Assembly: GCA_963802915.1 (NCBI GenBank) | Contig: CAWDKQ010000024.1 | Location: 62,001-126,000 of the forward strand | Length of the DNA stretch: 64,000 nt | Reading direction: 5' to 3' | Source: JAICMB01 sp963802915 | GTDB lineage: Bacteria > Acidobacteriota > Terriglobia > Bryobacterales > Bryobacteraceae | Shown: one piece after another, positions 43,766 to 51,875 of the stretch | Position numbering within the stretch: the stretch's first letter is position 1 | Layout: every line of letters starts with the position of its first letter | The notes under the pieces: generated by a model | What the model was told of the DNA's origin: nothing | Seen by the model: only the letters and a program-made list of their open reading frames with translations | Database searches by the model: none | Position numbers and translations under genes: made by a program

Positions 43766-44646
43766 GCGGCAACCTCCTGTTGCTGTTCGACCCAAAGCTG
43801 AGCGACTCCGACAGCGAGTTTACGCACACGCGCGATCACGCCGACGCGTTCCGTCACGCTGATAGCGCCGCGCGCGTCGAGGAGATTAAAGATGTTCGAA
43901 CACTTCAGGGCCTGCTCGTACGCGGCGAGGACCGGGAAGCGTGGCTTGGCTGGATACTTCGGATAGAGCGCTACCAGACGCTGGCACTCGGCTTCGTGCA
44001 GGTCGAAAAGCTTCCAGAGCGTCGGGACGTCGGCCAGCTCGAAGTTGTAGACCGAAAATTGCTGCTCTTCGGCGAAACGGACGTCGCGATAGGGAACTCC
44101 GGGGGCCCACTCGATATCGTACAGGCTCGGAACGTTCTGGAGAAACGCCACGATGCGCTCCAGACCGTAGGTAATCTCGGCGGGAACCAGCTCCAGATCG
44201 ATGCCGCCACATTGCTGGAAATACGTGAACTGCGTGATCTCGAGTCCATCCAGCATCACTTGCCAGCCGATGCCCCAGGCCCCCAGCGTGGGAGCTTCCC
44301 AATTGTCTTCTTCGAACTTGATGTCGTGTTTGCGAAGATCGATGCCGATGGCCGCCAGGCTCCCGAGATATTGATCGATTATGTCGGCGGGCGTAGGCTT
44401 CAGGATTACCTGTAGCTGCTGGTGCTTGTAAAGGCGATTGGGATTCTCGCCGTAACGGCCGTCAGCGGGACGGCGGCTCGGTTGCACGTAAGCGACGCGA
44501 TATGGTTTCGGACCAAGAACCCGTAGAAATGTCTCAGGCGCCATAGTGCCGGCGCCGACTTCTACGTCGTAGGGTTCCTGGATGATGCAGCCGCGATCAG
44601 ACCAGTAAGACTTGAGTTTGAAAACCGTTCCCTGAAATGAATCCAT
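43762..44646 (-). CDS. glyQ: Glycyl-tRNA synthetase alpha subunit
   Basis: 294 aa, normal length. Class II catalytic subunit forming glycyl-adenylate. Diagnostic stretches are GCIIQEPYDVEVGAGTMAPE, PSRRPADGRYGENPNRLYKH and GWQVMLDGLEITQFTYFQQC. First gene of the leftward operon glyQ-glyS-ppdK. It is divergent from the amino-sugar cluster across a 120-base gap (44647-44766), which must hold both promoters. A CACTTCG repeat occurs twice just before its start on the minus strand, of unknown meaning. Confidence 0.97.
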   Translation of the reverse strand: MDSFQGTVFKLKSYWSDRGCIIQEPYDVEVGAGTMAPETFLRVLGPKPYRVAYVQPSRRPADGRYGENPNRLYKHQQLQVILKPTPADIIDQYLGSLAAIGIDLRKHDIKFEEDNWEAPTLGAWGIGWQVMLDGLEITQFTYFQQCGGIDLELVPAEITYGLERIVAFLQNVPSLYDIEWAPGVPYRDVRFAEEQQFSVYNFELADVPTLWKLFDLHEAECQRLVALYPKYPAKPRFPVLAAYEQALKCSNIFNLLDARGAISVTERVGVIARVRKLAVGVAQLWVEQQQEVAA

Positions 44647-44766
44647 TTCGAAGTGGTTCGTTAAAGCGAAGTGCCTGTAAGTCTTAGGCTAACACGCGGG
44701 ATATGGCCGCCGAAGAATCGGATCAACGCCGCTTCGGACTGGGGCTATTATGAAAACTGCGTGTCC

Positions 44767-45726
44767 ATGCCTCACGAACAGGCCGCCCATTTTCAGCACC
44801 CCGCTGCCATCGTGGAAACGATCCGCGTAGGTCCACGAACGCGCATCTGGGCTTTCGCGCACATCCTGCCGGGAGCGACCATCGGATCCGATTGCAATTT
44901 CTGCGACCACACATTTGTCGAGAACGATGTCATTGTCGGCGACCGCGTGACGGTCAAGTCGGGCGTCCAGCTCTGGGATGGAGTGGTTCTTGAAGACGAT
45001 GTTTTCGTGGGCCCGAACGCTACCTTTACGAACGATAAATTCCCGCGAAGCCGGCAGTATCCTAAGGAGTTTCCGAAAACGCGGGTCCGAAAAGGCGCGT
45101 CGATCGGTGCAAATGCGACCATTCTTCCGGGCGTCGAAATTGGTGAGCGTGCCATGGTTGGCGCCGGCGCGGTAGTCACTCGGAACGTCCCGGCAGATAC
45201 CATCGTGACCGGTAATCCAGCGCGAATCTCGGGATACGTCGGTGCATCTCACGAGCCAGCACGGCCGGCGGCGCAACCACCCGTCACCTCAACTACCGAC
45301 TCACGCGTGCGCGGTGTAACGCTTCACGAATTGCCTCTTGTTACCGATCTTCGCGGAGCTTTGAGCTTCGGCGAATCGTCCCGTCAGGTCCCTTTTGAGG
45401 TTCAAAGGTATTTCCTGGTCTTCGGCGTTCCGGGCGAGCACATCCGAGGCGAACATGCCCACCGCGAGCAGCATCAATTCCTCATTTGCGTTCACGGCTC
45501 ATGCCGCTGCGTAGTCGACGATGGCGAGAACCGCGAACAGTATACGCTCGACCGGCCGAACATCGGTCTTTATGTTCCGCCGATGTGCTGGTGCGCGCAG
45601 TACAAGTACTCTCCGGATGCCGTGCTGTTGGTGCTGACGTCGGGCTATTACGACGCCGCCGACTATATCCGTGATTACGGCGAATTCCTGCACCTTGTGC
45701 GAGCCGATGCAAAAAGTACTGTTTAA
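44767..45726 (+). CDS. Bifunctional sugar N-acetyltransferase / dTDP-4-oxo-6-deoxyglucose 3,4-ketoisomerase (WxcM-like fusion)
   Basis: 319 aa from the ATG at 44767 (GTG at 44761 is an alternative). Residues about 10-160 are a left-handed beta-helix acyltransferase: hexapeptide repeats such as ATIGSDCNFCDHTFVENDVI, then VGAGAVVTRNVPADTIVTGN. After a Pro/Thr linker, residues about 180-319 form a cupin of the FdtA/QdtA/WxcM type: LPLVTDLRGALSFGE, VPGEHIRGEHAHREQHQFL and PPMCWCAQYKYSPDAVLLVL. The two ends would do the first and third steps from dTDP-4-keto-6-deoxyglucose to a dTDP-3-acetamido-3,6-dideoxyhexose, with the aminotransferase next door doing the second. The product stereochemistry (Fuc3NAc or Qui3NAc) is not predictable. 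Confidence 0.88.
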   Translation: MPHEQAAHFQHPAAIVETIRVGPRTRIWAFAHILPGATIGSDCNFCDHTFVENDVIVGDRVTVKSGVQLWDGVVLEDDVFVGPNATFTNDKFPRSRQYPKEFPKTRVRKGASIGANATILPGVEIGERAMVGAGAVVTRNVPADTIVTGNPARISGYVGASHEPARPAAQPPVTSTTDSRVRGVTLHELPLVTDLRGALSFGESSRQVPFEVQRYFLVFGVPGEHIRGEHAHREQHQFLICVHGSCRCVVDDGENREQYTLDRPNIGLYVPPMCWCAQYKYSPDAVLLVLTSGYYDAADYIRDYGEFLHLVRADAKSTV

Positions 45727-46828
45727 CGACTTCAAAAGGCAGTGGGAAGATACCCGGCCGGCGATGCTCGCCGCGTTTGAAGCCGTCGGCGAGAGTGGAT
45801 GGTACATCCTGGGCAATGAGGTGCGGCAGTTTGAGTCCGCGCTGGCGGAGTATTGGGGACTTCCTTTTGCCGTCGGCGTGGCCAGCGGACTGGATGCGAT
45901 CGAAATCGCTCTTCGGATTCTCGGGTGCAAACCCGGCGACCCGGTCCTGACCACCCCCATCTCGGCCTTTGCTACCACCCTGGCAATCGTCAAGATCGGC
46001 GCCGTTCCCGTTTATGCGCCGGTCGACAAATATGGACTCGTCGATTTGGATCGCTGCGAGGAAATCTTCTCAGCCCGTCACGAAATCCGATTTTTCGTTC
46101 CAGTCCACTTGTACGGCCACTGTCTCGATATCGAGCGTCTCGAAACTCTACGCGATCGCTTCGATCTGAAGATCGTGGAGGATTGCGCGCAATCCATCGG
46201 ATCGTCTCACAATGGCCGCGCCAGCGGTACTGCCGGCCAACTCGCCGCGACCAGTTTCTATCCGACCAAGAACCTCGGTGCGATGGGAGATGGCGGAGCT
46301 ATCCTGACTGGCGACGCTAAGTTCGCCGCGCGCGCCGCGGAATACCGCAATTATGGGCAGACCGCGAAATACCATCACGATCTGATTGGCTACAATAGCC
46401 GCCTCGACGAACTTCAGGCCGCACTGCTTGGACGAGTGGCGCTAGGTAAGCTGCCTGAGTGGACCGATCGCCGCCGCCAGATTGCCCGCGATTACATTGC
46501 CAGTCTCGCGAACCCGAGTATTAAGGTGCCGGGATCGCCCCTCTGTTCCGATTCGAGCTGGCACCTTTTCCCCGTCCTGGTCGATCCGGAGAACAAAGCA
46601 AGCTTCCTCGCGTGGATGGCCTCGCGCGGCATTTCTGTGGCGGAGCACTATCCCGAAGCGCTATTCGATCAACCCGCCATGACCTCCACGCCGCACGAAC
46701 TTGCAGAAGGGGCCGAGGACGCCCGAGCGTTCTGTCACTCTGAAGTCAGTCTCCCCATTCATCCTTACCTGACGCCAGATGAATCAGCATACGTCGTGGA
46801 AGCGTGCAATTCATGGCGACCGCAATGA
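45707..46828 (+). CDS. DegT/DnrJ/EryC1-family sugar aminotransferase
   Basis: 373 aa from the ATG at 45707, overlapping the fused enzyme by 20 bases. PLP-dependent transferase expected to put an amino group on C3 of the ketosugar made by the upstream isomerase. The cofactor-binding block GVASGLDAIEIAL, IVEDCAQSIGSSHNGR and the Schiff-base lysine in SFYPTKNLGAMGDGG (Lys near 188) are intact, followed by NYGQTAKYHHDLIGYNSRLD. FdtB/QdtB from known Fuc3N and Qui3N pathways are the nearest functional analogues. Confidence 0.92.
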   Translation: MQKVLFNDFKRQWEDTRPAMLAAFEAVGESGWYILGNEVRQFESALAEYWGLPFAVGVASGLDAIEIALRILGCKPGDPVLTTPISAFATTLAIVKIGAVPVYAPVDKYGLVDLDRCEEIFSARHEIRFFVPVHLYGHCLDIERLETLRDRFDLKIVEDCAQSIGSSHNGRASGTAGQLAATSFYPTKNLGAMGDGGAILTGDAKFAARAAEYRNYGQTAKYHHDLIGYNSRLDELQAALLGRVALGKLPEWTDRRRQIARDYIASLANPSIKVPGSPLCSDSSWHLFPVLVDPENKASFLAWMASRGISVAEHYPEALFDQPAMTSTPHELAEGAEDARAFCHSEVSLPIHPYLTPDESAYVVEACNSWRPQ

Positions 46829-47763
46829 TGTTGTCGCTCGTCATCCCGGTTTATAAGAATGAAGAGAATCTTCCCCGGCTCTTGCGGGAACTCGAAGCAT
46901 TCGGCGAAAGATTCGCGAATCCTTTGGAAATCGTGTTCGTCGTGGACGGCAGTCCGGATGCCTCGTTTCGCATGCTGAGCGAGCGACTCCCCTCCTTTCC
47001 GCTGAACACGCAATTGATCGAGCTGAGCCGGAATTTCGGGTCGTTCTCAGCCATCGCCGCCGGTCTGCGATTCGGCAAAGGAGACTTTTTTGCGGTGCTC
47101 GCCGCGGATCTTCAGGAGCCACTGGAACTCCTCATCGAGTTCTATCGGGTCCTGCTGAGCGGCGAGGCGGATATCGCGTTTGGATACCGGGTTAGCCGCG
47201 CGGACCCCTGGTGGTCGCAATTCCTCTCGGAATGCTTTTGGACTGTATATCGCCACGTGGTCGTGAAAGACATGCCCCGGGGCGGGATCGACGTATTCGC
47301 CTGCACCCGCCAGGTGCGCGACGAACTGGTGAAGCTGAGAGAGGTTCAAACCAACCTGATCGCCCTCCTGTTTTGGCTCGGATTTCGCCGCCAGTTCGTT
47401 CCTTATCAAAGGCAGGCACGCCTGGAGGGTCGCAGCGCCTGGACGTTTCGCAAGAAGCTTCGCTACGCGGTCGACAGCATTTTCAACTTCACGGATTTAC
47501 CTCTTCGAGCTTTGCTTTTTATTGGCGCTTCCGCGTGCCTTTTAGCCTTGGTTGCGACGGTCGTCGTGATGGTCGCATGGCTGCGCGGGGCAATCCCTGT
47601 TCTGGGATATACGCCTCTCATGCTCGTAATCGCCTTCTTTGGCGGCTCGTTCTCGTTGGCGCTTGGCGTCGTGGGACAGTACATCTGGCTTTCCCTCCAG
47701 AACACCCGCCGGCGTCCAGCATTTGTAGTCCGGAGCGATCGCACGCATAACGGCCGCACTTGA
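46825..47763 (+). CDS. Polyprenyl-phosphate glycosyltransferase, GT2 (GtrB/ArnC/DPM-like)
   Basis: 312 aa from the ATG at 46825, overlapping the aminotransferase stop (ATGA); codons at 46804 and 46813 are alternatives. The GT-A domain opens SLVIPVYKNEENLPRLL, with VFVVDGSPD and the metal-site AADLQEPLELL. After it the GtrB-type stretch GRSAWTFRKKLRYAVDSIFN leads into two C-terminal membrane helices (about 225-290). Such enzymes load a sugar from a nucleotide carrier onto undecaprenyl phosphate at the inner leaflet. The amino-sugar neighbours suggest its donor is the dTDP-acetamido sugar, which is inference. Confidence 0.9.
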   Translation: MMLSLVIPVYKNEENLPRLLRELEAFGERFANPLEIVFVVDGSPDASFRMLSERLPSFPLNTQLIELSRNFGSFSAIAAGLRFGKGDFFAVLAADLQEPLELLIEFYRVLLSGEADIAFGYRVSRADPWWSQFLSECFWTVYRHVVVKDMPRGGIDVFACTRQVRDELVKLREVQTNLIALLFWLGFRRQFVPYQRQARLEGRSAWTFRKKLRYAVDSIFNFTDLPLRALLFIGASACLLALVATVVVMVAWLRGAIPVLGYTPLMLVIAFFGGSFSLALGVVGQYIWLSLQNTRRRPAFVVRSDRTHNGRT

Positions 47764-47837
47764 CGAAAGTGTTAATTGTTTTTTTAACCTACGATCCCTG
47801 TAAGCAATGCTAGAGTAATGTCCACGGTTTTATTTCA

Positions 47838-49145
47838 ATGGGAAGTTCCGGCGTAGTAACGCATCCAGGCCGCCAGCCCGAAGCAAATCATGTTTCGCTC
47901 AAAATCGTGGGCTCCATTACCCACTTCCTGAAGACGTTCAGGGTTCCGCTTATCGCGTTCCTTATTTCGTTGTCAATGTTTCTCGTCTGCCGTGAATACG
48001 CGCAAGCAAACTTGCCGGTCCGCGCTAGCCGAGCCCCCTGGGATACTGGCTGGTACGGCAGCATGATTGATCAGGGTTATCACACCGACGGTAACGACAA
48101 CGCTGAACATAACGTGGTCTTCTTTCCCTTGTATCCAGCTCTGTGCTGGCTCGTGAAGCAGATCCTCCCGGTTCGGGTCCTGGTTTCCATGTTGATAGTA
48201 TCGGCCGGCGCTACGTTCGTGATGCTGTTGCTGCTCTATCGGCTCTTGACTCGATATTATTCCTCCTTCCTCGCCGGCGTCTGCGTCTTGTTCTTGGCCA
48301 TCAGTCCTTTTTCTGTGTTCTTGTTTGCGGGATATACCGAGGCTTTGTACGTTTGCCTGGTGGTCGCTTTTTTTTACTTTGTCACTCAGGAGTCTTACAC
48401 GGCGGCTGCAGTCATGTCGGGCCTAGCGTCGGCTTCTCGACCTTACGGCTGCCTTTTAGCCTTCGTTTTAGTTTTTGAAATGGCGAGACGGCACTATCTC
48501 GCGTACGGCTTCAAGTTTTCATTGCGGTCGAGGTACCTGCAAGGAGCGCTCGTACTCTTTCCCGTTTGCTTCAGTGGATTGATAGCCTACACGCTTTATC
48601 TGGGGTATCGTTTCGACGACCCGCTGGCGTTCTCGCACAACCTGAAGCCATGGGGCATAATGGGCGGGAAAATCCAACTCGCGGATGCCGTCGCATTTCG
48701 ATATTTCGTACCCTTGATAGGCGATACGCTGGTCCATTACAAACTGATCCACCCGATGGTGACGGGGCTGTTGTGGTTTGTTGCCACTCCCGTTCTGCTC
48801 ATTCTGCTCGGACGGCGATTGTTTCCTTCCGCCCTGTTTTTCACCGCGATGATGTTTCTGTTCTTTCACTACACACTTCTTAAAAATCAGGGAGCGATCG
48901 TCGACATTGGCCGCCACTTCACTTTGCTCTTTCCGATCCCGCTCTTGCTGGTGCTCGCTCTGGAGCCTCGCGCCGTCGCCGGCTGGATTCGCCGCTTCCT
49001 CAATGCGGCATCCGATCGCGATCAGCCCATGTGCTCCTGCATAGCTCTGGTTTCGGTGCTGCCCTATGCGGTGCTGTTCGTTGTCTCGGCATACCTCGCA
49101 ATGCTATATACGGTCATTTTTTATCGATGCGAGTTTGTATTCTAA
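47838..49145 (+). CDS. Multi-membrane GT-C-type glycosyltransferase, PIG-V-like
   Basis: 435 aa with about ten membrane helices. Early on comes the acidic loop motif WDTGWYGSMIDQGYH and then VFFPLYPALCWLV, which resemble PIG-V (GT76) mannosyltransferases and related GT-C enzymes; FAGYTEALYVCLV fits their second conserved helix. GT-C enzymes take a sugar from a lipid phosphate and transfer it at the outer face of the membrane. That matches the preceding GtrB-like gene. The acceptor is unknown. The 74-base gap before it (47764-47837) contains a T-run but no clear terminator stem. Confidence 0.75.
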   Translation: MGSSGVVTHPGRQPEANHVSLKIVGSITHFLKTFRVPLIAFLISLSMFLVCREYAQANLPVRASRAPWDTGWYGSMIDQGYHTDGNDNAEHNVVFFPLYPALCWLVKQILPVRVLVSMLIVSAGATFVMLLLLYRLLTRYYSSFLAGVCVLFLAISPFSVFLFAGYTEALYVCLVVAFFYFVTQESYTAAAVMSGLASASRPYGCLLAFVLVFEMARRHYLAYGFKFSLRSRYLQGALVLFPVCFSGLIAYTLYLGYRFDDPLAFSHNLKPWGIMGGKIQLADAVAFRYFVPLIGDTLVHYKLIHPMVTGLLWFVATPVLLILLGRRLFPSALFFTAMMFLFFHYTLLKNQGAIVDIGRHFTLLFPIPLLLVLALEPRAVAGWIRRFLNAASDRDQPMCSCIALVSVLPYAVLFVVSAYLAMLYTVIFYRCEFVF

Positions 49146-49730
49146 ATGTCTTACGACACGGGCCGCTCACCAGGTCAATCGAGAACGTATATGGTTCTCG
49201 CTCTGGCGGCTGTTTTTTGGCTGGGTCTGGCAACGTGGCTGTTCTACATGTACCGATCGCAGCGTGATTACGAGCAAAACTATTTTGCGCGCCTGGAGAA
49301 ACTGAACCTGATCCCCATGTACCACCCTGGCGATGTGATTTCTTACAACGATTCCCGCAAGCTTCTATGGGTCGGCTGGTCCGGCCCTGAAGTCGGTTAC
49401 CGGTGGTCGGGCGATAAGGAGCAAATTGGTTTCCTCTTTCGAACGAACGCAGCCGACAATTGGAAATGCCCGTGTAAACTCAAATTCGACGTGCGTTACA
49501 CGCTGGGTACGCAGCACGTGACACTGCGGATAGATGGCAAAACGATCGGGTCGGCAGCCATTACGAACGCGGGCACGCTGGAGTTCGAAATCCCTCCGGG
49601 TAGAATTCCGCTCAATTCCACTGTCAGCGTTCAACTGCTTTTGCCCGATGCCGGTCCCCCAGGCGTAAACGGAGACAACCGCGTGCTGGGGATCGCGATT
49701 ACAGATCTTGAAATCGACAGTTCCGGCTGA
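49146..49730 (+). CDS. Membrane-anchored DUF7024-like beta-domain protein
   Basis: 194 aa, starting right after the preceding stop with no gap. One membrane helix (about 16-38, MVLALAAVFWLGLATWLFYM) and an exported domain of about 150 residues. The features HVTLRIDGKTIGSA, LEFEIPPGRIP, LLLPDAGPPGVNGDNRVLGI and TDLEID resemble the C-terminal DUF7024 domain of some phosphoglycerol-transferase-like envelope proteins, here as a separate small protein. The family call is tentative. The direct abutment with the GT-C gene argues for a joint role in glycan transfer. Confidence 0.6.
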   Translation: MSYDTGRSPGQSRTYMVLALAAVFWLGLATWLFYMYRSQRDYEQNYFARLEKLNLIPMYHPGDVISYNDSRKLLWVGWSGPEVGYRWSGDKEQIGFLFRTNAADNWKCPCKLKFDVRYTLGTQHVTLRIDGKTIGSAAITNAGTLEFEIPPGRIPLNSTVSVQLLLPDAGPPGVNGDNRVLGIAITDLEIDSSG

Positions 49731-49753
49731 ATTATCATGTTGGAAGCTACCCA

Positions 49754-50284
49754 GTGTCATCTCTTTTTGCGAATGCGCCTGCGGACCCGCAGACTACGTT
49801 GTCATGGTTTGCCGTCCACGTCCGCTCGAAATACGAACAGAAGGTTCTAGATGCCCTTCAACAAAAAGGGTACGAGTGTCTGTTGCCGGTTTATCGAGAG
49901 CAGCGAAAATGGTCTGACCGTACGAAAGTTGTCGAGCTTCCTATTTTTCCCGGCTACGTTTTCTCGCGTTTCGATGTAGGAGTTCGGCTGCCGATTCTGA
50001 CAACCCCTGGAGTTATCGGCGTCGCTGGTGTCGGTAAGGTGCCACAGCCCATCGATCCTCAAGAAATCGGCCACATTCAACGAGTCTCCGCATCCGGTCA
50101 GCCGGCTCAACCGTGGCCATTCTTGAAAATGGGGCAAAGAGTACAGATCACGGCCGGCCCGCTAGCCGGGGTCGAGGGTCTGCTGGTTCAAAAGCGCGGC
50201 GAATCGCGCGTCGTGCTTTCTGTTTCACTTTTGGAAAAGTCGATGTCGGTTCAGGTGGAGAGCGACGCGATCAGGCCCATCTAA
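49754..50284 (+). CDS. Specialised NusG paralogue (UpxY/RfaH/LoaP-like antiterminator)
   Basis: 176 aa from a GTG with GGAAG 7 bases upstream. The NGN domain begins SWFAVHVRSKYEQKVLDALQ and includes the polymerase-binding IFPGYVFSRFDV. The C-terminal KOW domain has MGQRVQITAGPLAGVEGLLV. It is too short and divergent to be the housekeeping NusG, and no secE or ribosomal genes flank it. Paralogues of this kind lengthen transcription of long polysaccharide operons. Here it lies at the distal end of the glycan cluster rather than at its head. Confidence 0.88.
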   Translation: MSSLFANAPADPQTTLSWFAVHVRSKYEQKVLDALQQKGYECLLPVYREQRKWSDRTKVVELPIFPGYVFSRFDVGVRLPILTTPGVIGVAGVGKVPQPIDPQEIGHIQRVSASGQPAQPWPFLKMGQRVQITAGPLAGVEGLLVQKRGESRVVLSVSLLEKSMSVQVESDAIRPI

Positions 50285-50300
50285 CAGAGGCTTAGGCGAT

Positions 50301-51638
50301 ATGATTGGCATCGTGGGAAAACACCTTGCCCTCATCGCGCTGGCGCTCGTCGCAGTCACCCGGATCGGCCTTGCTCAAGCCGCGAAAAATCCGGAAGACG
50401 TTGCTCGACAAGCCATAGCCTGGCTCGTGGACGGAAAATACGACGAGCTATTTCAGTCGTTCTCGGCTGAGATGCGTGCCGCGCTCCCGGTCGAAACCCT
50501 GAAGTCTCGCGTTGCTCCACAAATGAGCGCGCTCGGGAAACTCCTGGAAACCGGTAAACCGGCTAATCATCAAAACGGGGACAACACTGTCCTGATTATC
50601 CCTGCGAAGTTCCGGGCCCTTTCAATCGATTTTACGATCACGGTGAATGGCGCCGGTCAAATCGCGGGGCTTTACATGAAGCCGAGCCAGACGGCTCCCT
50701 CGGACTGGCACCCATCTTCATACAGCAAACCCGACTCGTTTACCGAGCGCGTTGTGACCGTTGGCACAGGCGAGTGGAAGCTGCCCGGCACACTCACCAT
50801 GCCGCGCTATGAGGCGCGTGTGGCCGGCGTAGTCCTGATTCACGGCTCCGGGGCGGAGGACCGCGACGAGACCATTCTGGGCAACAAGCCGTTCAGAGAC
50901 CTTGCGGAAGGGCTCGCATCCCAGGGCATGGCCGTCCTCCGCTATGAGAAGCGAACCAAAGAGTACGGCGCAAAGATGCTCGAAATGCGTAATCTAACCG
51001 TGCGGGAAGAGACCGTCGAGGACGCTATCGCCGCTGTCGCTGTGTTGCGAGACCAACCCGGTATCGATCCAAAGCGTGTTTTCCTCCTCGGTCATAGTCT
51101 GGGCGGCTATCTGATGCCGATGATGCTGGCGCAGGCACCGGACGCGGCCGGCGGCATCGTACTTGCCGGGACCGCGCGGCCACTCGACGACGTCATCCTA
51201 GAGCAGTTCGACTACCTTGGATCGCTACCCGGCGCGGATACTCCTGAAGCCCGCAAGCAATTCGACGAAATGCGCCAAAAGGCGGCGTCGCTGAAGGCCC
51301 TGCAGCCAGGCCACGAAGATGGTCCGGCGATCCTAGGAGCTTTCCCTCATTATTGGCTCGATCTGCGCGGTTATGAACCGGCCGCGCGAGCCGCAAAACT
51401 TAGCAGGCCATTGCTGATTCTTCAAGGCCAACGCGATTATCAGTCGACCATGAAAGACTTCGCAATCTGGAAGGCGGCTCTCGCGGGCCATTCCAACGTC
51501 ACACTCAAAAGTTACCCGACGCTCAACCATCTCTTCATCGAAGGTATGGGCAAAAGCACTCCCGCGGAATACGCTACCCCCGGGCATGTCTCGGGAGAAG
51601 TGATTGGCGACATCGGCAGATGGGTTTCAGCCCACTAG
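50301..51638 (+). CDS. Exported DUF3887-alpha/beta hydrolase
   Basis: 445 aa. Signal peptide to about residue 25. Residues about 28-130 match the small alpha+beta domain DUF3887 (DVARQAIAWLVDGKYDELFQ). The alpha/beta hydrolase follows: VVLIHGSGAEDRDE, nucleophile Ser266 in LLGHSLGGYLMP, Asp in LILQGQRDYQSTM and His in YPTLNHLFIEG. Many such enzymes are annotated as dienelactone hydrolase-like peptidases or esterases; the substrate here is unknown. It starts 16 bases after the NusG paralogue and may be co-transcribed. Confidence 0.85.
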   Translation: MIGIVGKHLALIALALVAVTRIGLAQAAKNPEDVARQAIAWLVDGKYDELFQSFSAEMRAALPVETLKSRVAPQMSALGKLLETGKPANHQNGDNTVLIIPAKFRALSIDFTITVNGAGQIAGLYMKPSQTAPSDWHPSSYSKPDSFTERVVTVGTGEWKLPGTLTMPRYEARVAGVVLIHGSGAEDRDETILGNKPFRDLAEGLASQGMAVLRYEKRTKEYGAKMLEMRNLTVREETVEDAIAAVAVLRDQPGIDPKRVFLLGHSLGGYLMPMMLAQAPDAAGGIVLAGTARPLDDVILEQFDYLGSLPGADTPEARKQFDEMRQKAASLKALQPGHEDGPAILGAFPHYWLDLRGYEPAARAAKLSRPLLILQGQRDYQSTMKDFAIWKAALAGHSNVTLKSYPTLNHLFIEGMGKSTPAEYATPGHVSGEVIGDIGRWVSAH

Positions 51639-51649
51639 GTCCCACGGAA

Positions 51650-51686
51650 GTACATGAAATGTATGCGAACCATACATGGAATGTAC
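51650..51686. repeat. Nested inverted repeat built of TACAT/ATGTA palindromes
   Basis: Two 16-base arms (51650-51665 and 51671-51686) around CGAAC match as inverted repeats at 13 of 16 positions. Each arm is itself a palindrome of form TACAT-nnn-ATGTA, and the inner junction TGTATG-CGAAC-CATACA is perfect. There is no T-tract, so it is not a typical terminator. It lies in the otherwise featureless gap 51639-51875 between the hydrolase and DUF2339 genes. Paired operators or a structured RNA are both possible. Confidence 0.7.
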
Positions 51687-51875
51687 ATCCCTGCTGTGCA
51701 TTAGAAATTAAACCGATGAATATACAGAGTATTTCCAATGGTCCCCGCCGTGCCATGTTCAGCGGTGATGAAAAACGAAAATTGTTTCGGCCTCTTCGGT
51801 TCTAAGTCGCCCGTTGTGGCGCCCACACCCTTTCCGATTGGCCCTCTCGAACAGGCCGCCTAGGAGGACACTTCG

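Noticed and set aside
51620..51805. Small rightward open frame after the alpha/beta hydrolase
   Set aside because: It overlaps the hydrolase end, spans the inverted repeat, has no ribosome-binding site and no protein-like composition.
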